NCBI GenBank assembly: GCA_963971225.1
Contig: OZ020267.1
Coordinates: forward strand, 149,323,927-149,387,926
Source: Melieria omissa
Lineage: Eukaryota > Arthropoda > Insecta > Diptera > Ulidiidae
Length of the DNA: 64,000 nucleotides
Direction of reading: 5' to 3'
The notes under the pieces: generated by a model
What the model was told of the DNA's origin: nothing
What the model saw: the letters and a program-made list of their open reading frames with translations, nothing else
The model's database searches: none
In this document: positions 1 to 12,000 of the stretch, piece by piece
How the letters are laid out: each line of letters starts with the position of its first letter
How positions within the stretch are numbered: position 1 is the first letter of the stretch
Program-made: the position numbers and the translations under genes

Positions 1-3000
1 GCAGCCTTCCTCCGTTCATCCAAACTACCAAAACGAATAAACTTAGCGCCTCGGTGCAGGGCACCGAAACTGTTTATAACTAAAACAAACAATAATATCA
101 CTACCAACAACATTACTATCGCAGTCAGTGCACCGTCATCATCATCATAAACAACATCATCATCATTCTCATCATCATCAACTTCATCGTCATGGCACAA
201 ACACGTCCACACGCCACCATGGTCAGTCATTCAGCAGGCAGTCACAATCAGCGGGCAGTCAATCAGAGAACAATTGCAACCAAAGACTTATGAATAAGAA
301 AAACTCCCGCAGTAGAACGAATGAACGAAAAAACCCTTTCAGTCGGCGGCTCGTAGATTAGTAATGTCTGTCCGGTCCCGGTGCGGCCGTACGCTGCCTG
401 TTGAGTTTTGTGTACATTGGCTGCAAAAGGTTGCAGCAAAAAGATAGCACAAAACACACAGACGCACCAAAAAACAACAGCAATATCAACAGTAACAACA
501 ACAACAATAATAATAATAATGGTAACGCTCAGCAGAGCAACGACAACGTCCAGTCATGGGTAAACATGAGGCCATGCCGGACCAGGAGCACACAACGCGG
601 CCGAAGGAGCAGCAATTGCGGCGCTGATTGTTTATGCGAAGCGTACAAAAAAACTGCTGCATTCGGCAAAACGATGACGCTACACTACTAAGAGTCGAGC
701 CATGAGCTCTAAATATTTTTTGGGGATAGTGGAAAATAATAACAGACAATAATGCAAAAAGGCAGAATGAAGCGTATGAGGCGCTGACGCACACATCTAA
801 AAGAGCAGCGTTGTATTCTGGCATTCCGACGATAAGACACTTTTTTGCGGATTTAATTAGACTGTTTTTTATTGCGAGTGGCAACAATTTTCGCCATCGA
901 AAAGTGCAGCATAATCGAAAACTTGCTGAAGAAATATGCTTCAGAACCATTCGGACCAAAGCTCACTTCTGTGATCTCACAGTCAACTTGGTTGAGGAAT
1001 TTTCTTTCTGCGGCCACAGTAGACTTGAGTATCAGTGGTTTTGGCTTTGTTCAATAACTTCTTTTGTATTTATTTGCCGCCAGGCTTTGAAACATTCCAC
1101 ACCACGTTTCTATGCGACACCGTCGCTTCGTCGTCGGTATACTTCGATGTTAATCTGCGTTAATGACAAGCGATATGCACTGGCAAGATATGCATTGGCA
1201 TTCGTCTTATCCCATGGGCGAACGTAATTACGGCGCCGCGAATGTGTGTGTGTGTGTGTAAGCGCGCACTATATACCACTTTTTACATGCAACTTGGACT
1301 ATGTGCATCTATCCAGATGCTATGTGATTTTTTCTATTTTGAGTTTTTCACTTTAATTAAAAAACCGCGGCAAGCGAGACACACACACAAACAAACAACG
1401 CGACGGCCAAGTCAACGCTGTCCAACGTCACTCGAAAGCCAGTCCCTGGCCAAAGCCAAAGCCAGTCGAACCGAACGGAACGGCAACCACAAGTTAGCCA
1501 ACACGGCAGCAACCTCAGATACAGAAGCTCCCAGCAATTGCTCGTTTCCTCGGCCACGTTCTAAGCGATTAATGTACGAGTACGGAACGGAACGGCGCGC
1601 AGGGCTAAAAGCCAAAAACCGGATTCAGGTTCAGACTGAAGTCGCCGCAGCAGCAGCAGCCACAACCGCAGCCTCAATCGTCGCTGTGGTGTGCTTTGAG
1701 ATGAGTTGAAATGCGTCGAGTGCGGCAGGCGACTCGGTCGCGGTTCACTGCCGACAGCGGTGCGGCGTGCAGCGGGCAACGGGCGGATGGTTGGCCAGAA
1801 GACCAGATCGCAAGCAACGCGCCGCATTGCGCTACAGCCGAAGTCGTCTTCGTTCAGCAACTCAAGTCGAAATCAACATCAAAATCGAAGGTAAAGGCGA
1901 AGGTGCCCAAAAGCTTCAGACCGCACCAACAAGAGAGCTGCGGCGAGTATCCGTGCCGATCGCACCGAATGTCCGCTGGTTTGGTTTGGTATGGCATGAG
2001 CCTGGACGGCATCCGGCAATGGATGGTGTGGCATGGCGTGCGCGCTGCTCGGCCGCAGTGGAGTTGGCCCGTTCGAACGACTGCGGTTGCTGCGGCCCAT
2101 AGGTAACGACCTAGCGCGCGCGGCGTCACACTGTGTTCGGTGGCAATGACAGTGGCAGATGCAGTTGCTGGGGCAGCAGCTGAAATGAGCGGCGCAGAGC
2201 TGCGCACACCACCATGACCACAATTTCAAACACAGCCAACGTTAACAAACAAACACCGACCAACGCGCACACACACATACACACAAATTATGAAATGTAG
2301 CCAACCGCACACACACGCACACAGAGGCGCACAATGGTTGGCTTGTGGGCCAAAAGCATGAACCAAAATCGAGACGAGGAAGCAGAAGAAGCCGCAGCAG
2401 CAGCAACAACGGAGAGAAATGAAATTAATTAGCCACACTGCTCGCGTTCGGTATTTGAATTACAGTTGGTAGCACTTTGCGATAATCAGGCAGCCAGGCG
2501 GTGGCTGGCTTTGAGCCCACGACACATTTATGGCCGCCGAAGTGCGCAATTTCGGCGGCAATTAATCATAGAACTCGATGCCTCTGGCACGGCGGGCGTT
2601 TAGCTACTTTGGCTCTTTGGCGTGGGCACCAAACCGTCGCATTGCGGCTTCCACCACTGATCGAGACGCGGCCAAAATCCGTCACTACTGCACCGCCGCA
2701 ATTTCGATTCACTTTGCAATTTCCACTCACTTCACTTGGCCCGTACTGCAGTGTACGCTTGTAAATACAAATGTATGTCTGTATGTTTGTACGTGTGTGC
2801 CTGCACTTATACATCATTTAATGCGAACGCAAAACCTGTTCATATTTCTTTCAACTCTTTCTCTTCGTTTTTTCATTTGGCGTGTGTGTGTTTTTTTTTG
2901 TTTGGTTTTCTGTTTTGCGCTTCGGAATTTTCCACCGCACATCGCCCCTCGACGCGATACCACAACAACACACTGTGCCCGCACATTACAACCAGCCGCC

Positions 3001-5579
3001 ACCGCCGCCACGACACTTCACCGCCACTCCGCCGTGCAGCCAGCGCAGCCTAACTATGCCCCACTCCCTGCTCCAAACGGCAGTTGAAATGTATTTTCTT
3101 GTTTTTATTGTTGTTGTTGTTGTATTTGTTTCTTTTACGTTCTGTTTGGAAATAGGAGCTGAAGCCAGTGCAGCTACCAAATCGCTCCTCAAGTAGTCCC
3201 AATCTCTTCCCACACGACAAAAATTGTACGTACGTCTTCGGTGCGCCGCCATATCACTCGATATCGGTATAGGTATTTATTTATGTGTGCGCACACATAC
3301 ACATACACGCGTGTGTGTGTAAGTGGTGTACGGGAACGAGAGCAGTAACGCGCTAGAAAACTATACGAACCGTCGGAGACTATGGCCAACAACAAAGCAG
3401 AAACGAAAAAACGTTGTCGTCGAAAAACAAGCAACACGCAGCAAGTTCAAACAAAACACGCACACAAACGCACCGGCTATAGGGTGTACGGGCCCGGTGT
3501 ACGGTGTACGACGTACGGGTTGCGGCGCACTTTTTTTTAATCTTGCCAAGACGTCGGTGTATTGGTGGCTGTCGTGTACACAGTCGATCCGTCCGCACGG
3601 TGCGTTCAACGGTTAATTGCAGGTGCGATAGGTACGATCAACTCCTCAAGACTAATCCGAGAGCCGCACCGTTGGGGGCAACGAGCCTCAACCTCTGGCC
3701 GTTCCACGCTCTGGCCGTTCCGTGCTCAATAAGCCTCGATCTGCGACAGCTCTCCGACAGCGGAGAGCGCACAACAGCGGCCTGAACGCTCCGCCACCGA
3801 ACGACTGCTGCTGCTCGGGCTGATTAAGATACTAACAACAACAACAAAACGCTCACATTATTTACCTGTTTGGCCAGAGACGCCGAGACACCGAGCAGTG
3901 CGCTGGTGGCTGCTGGCTGATGGTGGCTGACGGCCGGTGGCCAATACGACTGAGCAACAAGTCGGGAAATTGAGAAACGGTGAATAAGAAAATCAAAAAA
4001 TCGAAAACTGAACGAACTCTCGAACGCACGAATCTATCTGAATGTTGGTAGATGTGGCAGAGAGCGAGTGTGCCGGTGTGTGTGTGCGCGTGCCTTATAG
4101 CCTCTAAGTTGACGCTGTGGAAACGGCTTTAAAAACCAGAAGAATTCAGTATACGAAACGGCGAAAAAACAACACGAGACGTAAGCGTCTGTCTCGAGGC
4201 GATGATGCACAGTGGAACCAGACACAGGACGGTGAACATTTTGAAAAGTGATGATGGCAATGGGATTCATTTCTAGAATAGTCAGAGAGACAATTACTGA
4301 TTGGAATAGATCTTGGAAATGTTCAGAGAATTTGGCATTGAAGCCAATTTGAAGAAAACAAATGTCTATGAAACTTCAAAGAACGCAAGAGTATATGGAG
4401 CGTGGTTCAGGACAGCCTGAAGTTTCTTAAGGGGCTGTAACATTCTATAAGAAATTTAAGTCGAAATAAATATTTCAGTCCTGGCTTTATTTTGGTTTAA
4501 GCCCGTTTAATTTTGTACAATTTTCTAACCAACTTTCAATGATCCTCACTTAGTTAATTTGAGAGAATGAATGTTTGAATGGTTGAAAAATATGAGAAGT
4601 AAGCACAATTGACAGAAACTCTACCAATAGTTTGGGTCCTTACAACTGCTTTTAACTGGGCTTAAATCTTTCGAGCTCTCTTTCATTGTGTCAGTGATAT
4701 GAAATATGAGGAATTAAATTCATCTTTAGAATGAAAATCTGATTACACTGCACAACAGCATGAGGCTCATAATGTTTTAAGGAAAAACTATGACAAGTGA
4801 TGAAAATCGCTATGGTACATTTTTGCTATTATTTCGATGCGAATGTGTATTCCGCCAAATAATTTTGCTGTGTTGTATTGCTTGATGTGTCGACTTTCAT
4901 TATACACCTAACTCGATAACTGTTTTACAAAAAATGTGTATGTTTTTGACCATCGAAGAAAACGCCTTAATATTCCATATTCTCCGACTTTGGGGTCCAA
5001 TTACCGCGGAATTTTAAAACTTATAGAAATAAATGGCATCAAAAAAGAAACCGTGCGGTGTTGTTAATGCGATAAGTTTAAAATAATGTCAATCGGTTTT
5101 TTGGTTTAGAAATTACGATCAAAAATATGGAGAAAGTAGAGGAAAAACCGAAAAAATTACACGGTACCTATATCTCACTAACTAGAGCTGCTAGAATCTG
5201 AGGATAGATTCGAAATCAGCGCACCCAAATTAGTAAGAAACAGTAGAAAAACTCCATGCAACAGAAAAAAAGTGTTTTTTTGTTGTGCTGTGTTATCATA
5301 CACGTTGTCCAAGGACCATTGCGTTCCCCGTGAGTACTTAGCCAAACTTTTAACCAAAAAAATTAAGGCATATGAAAATTCCATCATTGCATCGTTTCGC
5401 ATCGCCGTATTGTAAAACGAGTAATCCGAGCAATTGTGTGGCATATTTGAGCAGCCGGCACCACAGTGCCGATATGTGTTTATTTATTTATTTGTACTTT
5501 TCGTGATTTTTTGTTTGAGAGAATACAGTGCGCGCAGCTTGCATGAATTACCCTCCAGTACATAAAACTTGATATGGCT

Positions 5580-5875
5580 ACTACAATACTTTATGGTTGC
5601 TGCTGTTCCCACTGTCGTTGTTGCTGCTGCTGCTGCGGCGACTGCGACTGCTGTTTTTGTGTCGGTTGCCGCTCCCGCTGCTGTTGTTGCTGCCGCTGTT
5701 GCCTCTGTTGCTTCTGCTTTGGCTTCTGCAGCTGTTTCACTGCGTGATTGTTGTTATTGTTATTGTTTCAACTATTGCACTGGTTTAAGTTGTTACTGTC
5801 GTTACGGCTGCTGCTGCCGTATTGCTTGTTCTTTTTGTTGTTATTATTATTATGGTTGTTGTTGTTGTCGATGAT
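5580..5875. repeat. opa-like trinucleotide-rich block
   Basis: About 300 bases dominated by GCT, GTT and TTG triplets (CAG/CAA/AAC on the other strand), with a short TTA run near 5840. Frames on both strands stay open only because the triplets avoid stops; the products are poly-Leu/Cys/Ala or Gln/Asn/Thr tracts. No splice sites or conserved residues support coding. Such opa-type repeats are common in fly non-coding and coding DNA. Confidence 0.7.
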
Positions 5876-6173
5876 GAATGCGTCCGTAATGGTTTTGTGC
5901 CCACCTTACGTGTGTCGGCTGCCCTGCGTTGCGTTGTATGATACAATGTAAGAAATTTCAGTAGCCGAACGTTGTACGCCACATTACGCGCGCACAGCAG
6001 CAGCGGCAGCTCCAGTGGCAGCAGCGAATATGTCGTCTGTATGTGTTACTTTCCATTTTCGCGCGTTCTTGGCCAACGACTGAAAGTCGATAGCTTTTAT
6101 TTAAGTATTTGCAAGCAAAAAGCACATTTAGCCACTGAAATCGCTGGTAAATAAAACAGTCGCAAATCTCTAC

Positions 6174-6190
6174 ACACACACACACACATA
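6174..6190. repeat. CA microsatellite
   Basis: A short run of alternating A and C, typical of polymorphic dinucleotide repeats; nothing else is notable here. Confidence 0.8.
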
Positions 6191-7065
6191 CATGTACAAG
6201 TAGTTCTATGTTTTTATTCATAATTAAAGCTCTTATTTAGTTAATGAATTACAACAACAAATTACAACAATTGCACCAGCACATTGCGCCGGCACGTCCC
6301 TTCGTGCTGTATGGCCCAAAAAACATTTGAATTTCGCTTATTACAACAAATTTTGTACAAATATTTTACACATTGAACCATGTAACTCGCAAAACAAAGA
6401 CACAGCATACAGAAATAAACCAGACGACAGACGATGACAATCACTGTCTGTCGCACAGCAGCACATAGCGGCATTCACACATAACATTGGGAAGTGCTCA
6501 GCGCGTGTCGCATGTGTCGTTGTCGTTTTGGCGAGTGGCCAGTTGACACAATCGATTATGCACACATGTTGCTGGAGATTCGCTTAAGCAAACATATACA
6601 AGTTTTAATAAAATCAAATCAGAATCGTAGTTCGATCTAATACGAACACGAGTATAAATGCATGTATAGTACATATGTACACCCTACAGCCTGGTGAGTG
6701 GTGAGTTGGAATTTAATGTCTACTTCGATATCTGTAATCACCTCTAATTACAGCAAAAGAGTCAGTCGTTGTGTTCGTATTCCAATGTTCTCTCTTGTAT
6801 TTCCTATGTACTGATTCACATGATTCCATAATTTTCTAACAACTTGGTGCTATGTTTTCTTCTGAAAATTAGTGCAATCCAAAAATGTGTCAACAGTTGG
6901 ACCGAACTTTACACCACCAGTGTTTTGTGTACATAATCTGTAGAAGAAATACACAACCAATACATTTTGAATGGCTGAATTAAATCGAAATACATCGAGT
7001 CCCTTTATAAATTGTAGATTTCGTAAACTAGACTCTGAAGAATCTTTTCACATGACATCATCTCT

Positions 7066-7575
7066 TTAGCCGTTTCGACCCCAAAGTTGCCTGAGAGCAA
7101 CTTCACCTATTTGTCGTCTTATAGCAAAAGCTACGATTGATTTATGGGTTTAATTTATAAAGGAAACAATTAATTAAGATTTTTAGTAGTAAATTCAAAG
7201 CAAATTACAAAAATTTTAGTGTTATCCCCAAAATAATTTGCAATAATTTGCAGCGATATCAGGTAAAGTTTGTGTTCTAATTGAAGTCTACGAATTGAGC
7301 GCGTTTGATCAAAACCCTGTTTCTTAAATAATGGTTAAATAAAATCAATAAGTGATAATTTTGTATTTTTCCATAAATATTAAATAATTTTTCTGCAATT
7401 AAAAGATTTTGAAACAAAATTTTTTTAACCCATTTTAAGCTAAAATTGTTCAAAAGTAAACTTGCTCTAGAACTCTAACACAGAGGCGTGGTGACTTCAA
7501 ATGTCGTGTGCATACTTCTAAGGCAAATGTTTCAAAATTTAAATACAGGGTTAAATTCGGGGTCGAAAGGGTTAA
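7066..7575 (-). mobile_element. TTAA-flanked MITE, family 1, copy 1
   Basis: Non-coding element whose right end reads GGGGTCGAAAGGG followed by TTAA. Its left end is a decayed version (TTAG, then CCGTTTCGACCCC). It matches, in reverse orientation, the split element at 29878-31036 along its whole length: both carry the stretch about not-quite-identical 'GCAACTTCACCTATTTGTCG' near one end and 'GGCGTGGTGACTTCAAATG' near the other. TTAA target duplications with termini starting CCC are the hallmark of piggyBac-type elements. No transposase frame is present, so it would be a non-autonomous derivative. Confidence 0.75.
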
Positions 7576-9093
7576 ATAAAAGTCGCTCTAATAATATGAT
7601 ATAGACATTTTTTATACCACAAGTGAGTCATTGGAAGATATAGAAGATATGACACATTGCACAGCCTAAGGAGGAGTTTTCATGAGTTTTAGTGAACTGT
7701 ATTTATTGAAAGTGAAAACCATTATTCTGTGTCCAATTACAAATAGATACTTTTTGGCTTTATTGATCCAAGCACACCAAATATAATTTGCTTTACTGTT
7801 GCCTTTAGGATTGTTTATAAAAATAGTTGCCTCCATTACTTTCCCAATATGTCCCAGTCAAGCTGTGAACAGACGAACCTTATATCAAACTTCTCAGACT
7901 AAATCGGTTGCGAAACCATCAGTGAACGTTTGTGTTATCTTAACACCAATTTTCATAGTCATTCATGTTTTCTATGGCTTAATCCTTAACCCTTTATTGG
8001 CTGTTGGCACTTTTTCAAATCTCTCCCTAATAAAGTTGTACTCACACTCTACACCACTCAGTTGTAGGGCATAACTGAAGCGAATAACCACTAAAAAAAA
8101 AGCAAAATAATTGAACATTTACGCATTAGCAGTGAGCGAACTTGAATTACACAGTTATTTTATCTCAAGTCGACCCAAACATACACTACTACACTATACA
8201 ATACAATTAAAAATACATTGCAATACAAATACATTACAATTAAATACAATACAATAATGTGCAGTATAAATTAAATATATACCATAAGACTTAGTAATCA
8301 GTACGTGCACAATTGCATCTTCTGCTCCAGTGTTCTTCTGTTCATGTTGGCAATTCTCTTTAAAGACCCCAAAATGCTGGTCCTTGACCGCATTGACTAT
8401 GTTCGTGAAAGCCACTAATTGCTCAGCTACTGAACTCAAGCACATAACACTCGCATTCCGGGCTTCAGTGGAGCTGCACTCAACGTTGTTGTCTTCCTCA
8501 AAAGGAAGTCCTTCCCAAGCACCTTTTCAGTATCTATTCAAGTGACCTAAATTGTATCAATCTCTAAACTAATTCCCTTTTTTTCGGTAAGTATACCAAC
8601 AGTATGTCATCAGTGTTTTATCTTTGTGTGTATGTATGTATGTGTTTGGCTAAAACCTATCCTCATCCCGGTACGAGTAAATTATGTTGAATATGCAATT
8701 ATTTCCAGTAAATGTTCTGTTTGGCATCTTTACATTTAAAATAATTTTAACTAGTTTGCTTCAAGTATTTGTATAATCACTATACAGTACTATATATCTC
8801 GACCTACTGCAATAGCAATTGGATTGCAGTGCGACATTTAATTTAAATATTATTTTTATATGTAAAGTACAATCTTTGCATTTTCTGGTTTGTCTGGTCC
8901 AGGCAGACTAAATTTAGTTATAATTCAATAATGGCAATAAAAATATAAACGTAAAGTGTAAAAGTAGTTTTTGTTTTTGTTTCTTTGGCAGCAACAGTAG
9001 GTACGCCTTGCGGCAAATCTCGTGTTGGGCTTATTCCATGAAATAACTGAAACTTCGACGCTTCTTCTTGCTGACTATGGTTTTCAACTTTAG
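7576..9093. other. AT-rich spacer downstream of the PDZ-PH gene
   Basis: No coding exon recognised. The block 8180-8270 is a low-complexity tract of ATACAATAC-like words. The part nearest 9094 should contain the 3' UTR of the minus-strand PDZ-PH gene. I could not fix a canonical poly(A) signal; an ATTAAA variant occurs on the minus strand near 8840. Confidence 0.45.
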
Positions 9094-12000
9094 TTACCCG
9101 GACTTGATCCAGCGATCTATCGAGTACTCAAGAGCCGAGATCCACCTGAAAGGGAGGAGAACGAAAATGTGAGTAAAAATGAAATTTAGGTGAATAACAG
9201 TTCGTCGCCTCAGAAAACGAATGTCGTATGTCTTACTAGGCTCAATGAAACATACGACATTCGTTTTCTGAGGCGACGAGTTGTAAAAAATAATTCATAA
9301 AATATTGAATAATATCTGGAGTTTTAAGTAGTAAAACAACTCTTGGGATCATTTACTTATGGAAATACTTTATGTACAAAAATGAAGATATTGTTATGGT
9401 TATAATTAACCCTTTTGGAACTACCAGGATAATAGAACCCCTCAAAACTGTTATTCAGATTTTATGACCCATGTAAAATATTTTTTCGAATTTTATGTCC
9501 CCAGATAAAAGGTTGATTTTAGACTATGTGAGTATACAACATAATTTTGTGGCCCCAACTTTCATCTTCTTGTTCTTCCTGACTGGCATGACAGCCCGAT
9601 TACGAGACTAAGGCCTTAGCTACCCGCAACCAACCGTGTTGTGCGTGCGAATGTTTTTACAAGGTTGGGAGGGACCTACGGTTTTATGCCGATTCTGAAC
9701 GGCGAGTTGGGAGCTTTTTCATAGGCAATTTTACTCTCAGAGGTTTGCCATTTCCTGCTAAGAGGACAGCCGCCGAAAGAAAAATTGTTGGTTTTCTTTT
9801 TTTTTCGGTGTTAACGCAACGGAGTATTGAACTCGCTGAGTCTTGACTCGCGGCCCAACGCACTAGCCAGCTGAGCTACGGCGGTCCAACTTTCATAACA
9901 TGAAAAAATTTTTGCTAAAAGTATTTGGTTTTCAAAATTAAACTCCGTCCTGAAAAGGTGATCAAAGAAATTTTACTTTGAAGCATATATCCATACTTCA
10001 GAGAAATAATAAGGTTTTAATGTTTATAACTGACTATATATTTTTTGTAAATATTTGTTGTTGTAATATATCAATTTTCAAAATGCTTTAAATAAAACCG
10101 AATTCTAACCTCAATGACAGGTTTCTTATTTTTCAAAAATCATAGATGAGAGTTGAAACTTGTAAATTTTGTGAAAGTAAAAGTGACATAAACTTTCAAA
10201 TTTGAAATTTGTATGCCTCTTCAAATGTTAATATCAACGTTTTAAAATCTTTAAAAACCTTATAATTTCGATAACTTAAGGAATTGTGCAGCCCTACTAG
10301 TCGATCTACGTTTTTTAATGAAAATCCTTTCCTTTTTTTCACATAACTATGTTTTATATCAAACTTTAAAGACCTCAAAGTAAAACTCACAAACAAAGAA
10401 ATTATAGAATAGTTACTAATACCAATTTTAAAGTTATCAATTCACTCTCAATTCATTTCTTTAAACAAATTACCTTTTCTTATCCATTTCCGTTTCAGTG
10501 CAAAAGTAATAATGTCGCAGCTTGGCTTCCGGTGGAATTATCTCAAATGAATTCTTCTTGCCGGACGCACTCGTCGACATTGAGGACACCTTATAGCCAT
10601 GCAAGCAGGCCATACCTGTCGTCGAACGGATTTAATGAATCTGTGCTAAGCAAACAACCGAAATGTCTCTCACCAAATGCGTTTTTACTGCTGGCGTCCT
10701 GATAAAAGTACAGACAGGCATCCTTCAGCACACAGTAACGCTTCGACCAGCCACACCATCGCGAGCCCAATTTCATCAGATAGCCAAAGCAGTCCGGCCG
10801 TGCAATGCTGCTCGGTGTTTGGTAGAGATTTCGCGCGCTGCACAACACAACAGTATTCAATTATTGCCAATTTAACCACGCCACCTGTTACACATACCAG
10901 TTGTCCAGCCACGGTGTACCCTGCGCCGCCGACTGCTGCAGCACCTTCATCCAGCGATTGGCCAGCTCCTCCGAGTCGGCCGCCACATACATGGGTATGC
11001 CCTCGCCGGCGTCCACTTTGAACGCGTACGGCTTGCCGCACTCCGGCGGACAGTGCTCGACGGTGTGCTTGGCCATAATCATGGCGCCGACGGGCTGCGT
11101 GTCCTGCCACGACACAAAATTGCAAAGTTACGAAGCGCATCGACATGATTTACAACGTGGCAGCACTTACGTCTTCCGTTTTGTAGTAGTAGAGACAGTT
11201 GTCCGGCCGCAGCGAGAACCAGCGCCGCACCCATTTCTTGGCGTTCGGCGCACCCTTCGCCTGGCCGCTCTGTCGCCACAGATAGCCGCTATAAATGGGC
11301 TGGCCGGGCGGCTCCTGCTGCTCGTGCATCAGCACGCCGATGGTGCGTGCCACCTGCAGCTCCAGCGTTTCACAACCGTCGTGCGCAATCTTCACCACCT
11401 CTGTGTGGTGCTTGTCCAGCACCTGGACGCCGTTCACTGCGATTATGATGTCGCCCACCTCCAGGCCAGAGCTCTCCGCTGGCGTATCCGGTTCAATGGC
11501 AGCAACGACAACCGGCTTCGAGCCGTGTATGCGGAAGCCAAATTCACCAGAGTCACTCTTCACCACAATTGTCTTGTCGACGCCTGCAGTGGAGAAATAA
11601 GCCAGCAATTTACATGGTTATGAAAATGAGTGCAAGTGTGCGGGGCGTCTGCGAGACGTCAGTACCCTGTTTCCCGGCTGTAATTGCTGACAACACGTGC
11701 GATTCGCGCGCCCAAACCAAAAGCATCATCTTGAGAATTTCTTCCAGTTTGCGCCGCAAGGACTCTGGCGCCGAGTTCGACGTCATTAATTCTACACAGA
11801 TGTTTCAAAAATGTGCGGACATTAAAATTTGCAATGCTCAACGGGCGGCGGTGTATACCAATCATTTTGAATGGGCCTCACGCGAGTGCGGTCAGTGTCC
11901 GCGAATCGGCAACGACTGGTCTTCGAAGACTATAAAAAGCCTTTAGGCACTTAATTGACACCGTTTCTGTTTTCGCGCAAATGTTACAGCGCTAATTAAT

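Larger units (their letters stand above)
1..7065. other. Non-coding, GC- and triplet-rich then AT-rich flank
   Basis: I see no exon here that I can support. The first 4 kb are rich in CA/CAG/CAT triplets and short TG or CA runs (for example around 1240-1258 and 3298-3320), which create His-, Gln- and Ser-rich chance frames. From about 4.3 kb the composition turns AT-rich and featureless, apart from the opa-like block at 5580-5875. The GC-rich 1-4 kb could contain untranslated exons or a promoter of a gene to the left, but no splice-supported coding exon was found. Confidence 0.5.

Noticed and set aside
5569..5874. Poly-Leu/Cys and poly-Ala open frames
   Set aside because: They arise from the opa-like triplet repeat and carry no conserved sequence.
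10901..11623. A 240-codon plus-strand open frame
   Set aside because: Shadow of the PDZ and first PH exons on the opposite strand; it also runs through two real introns.
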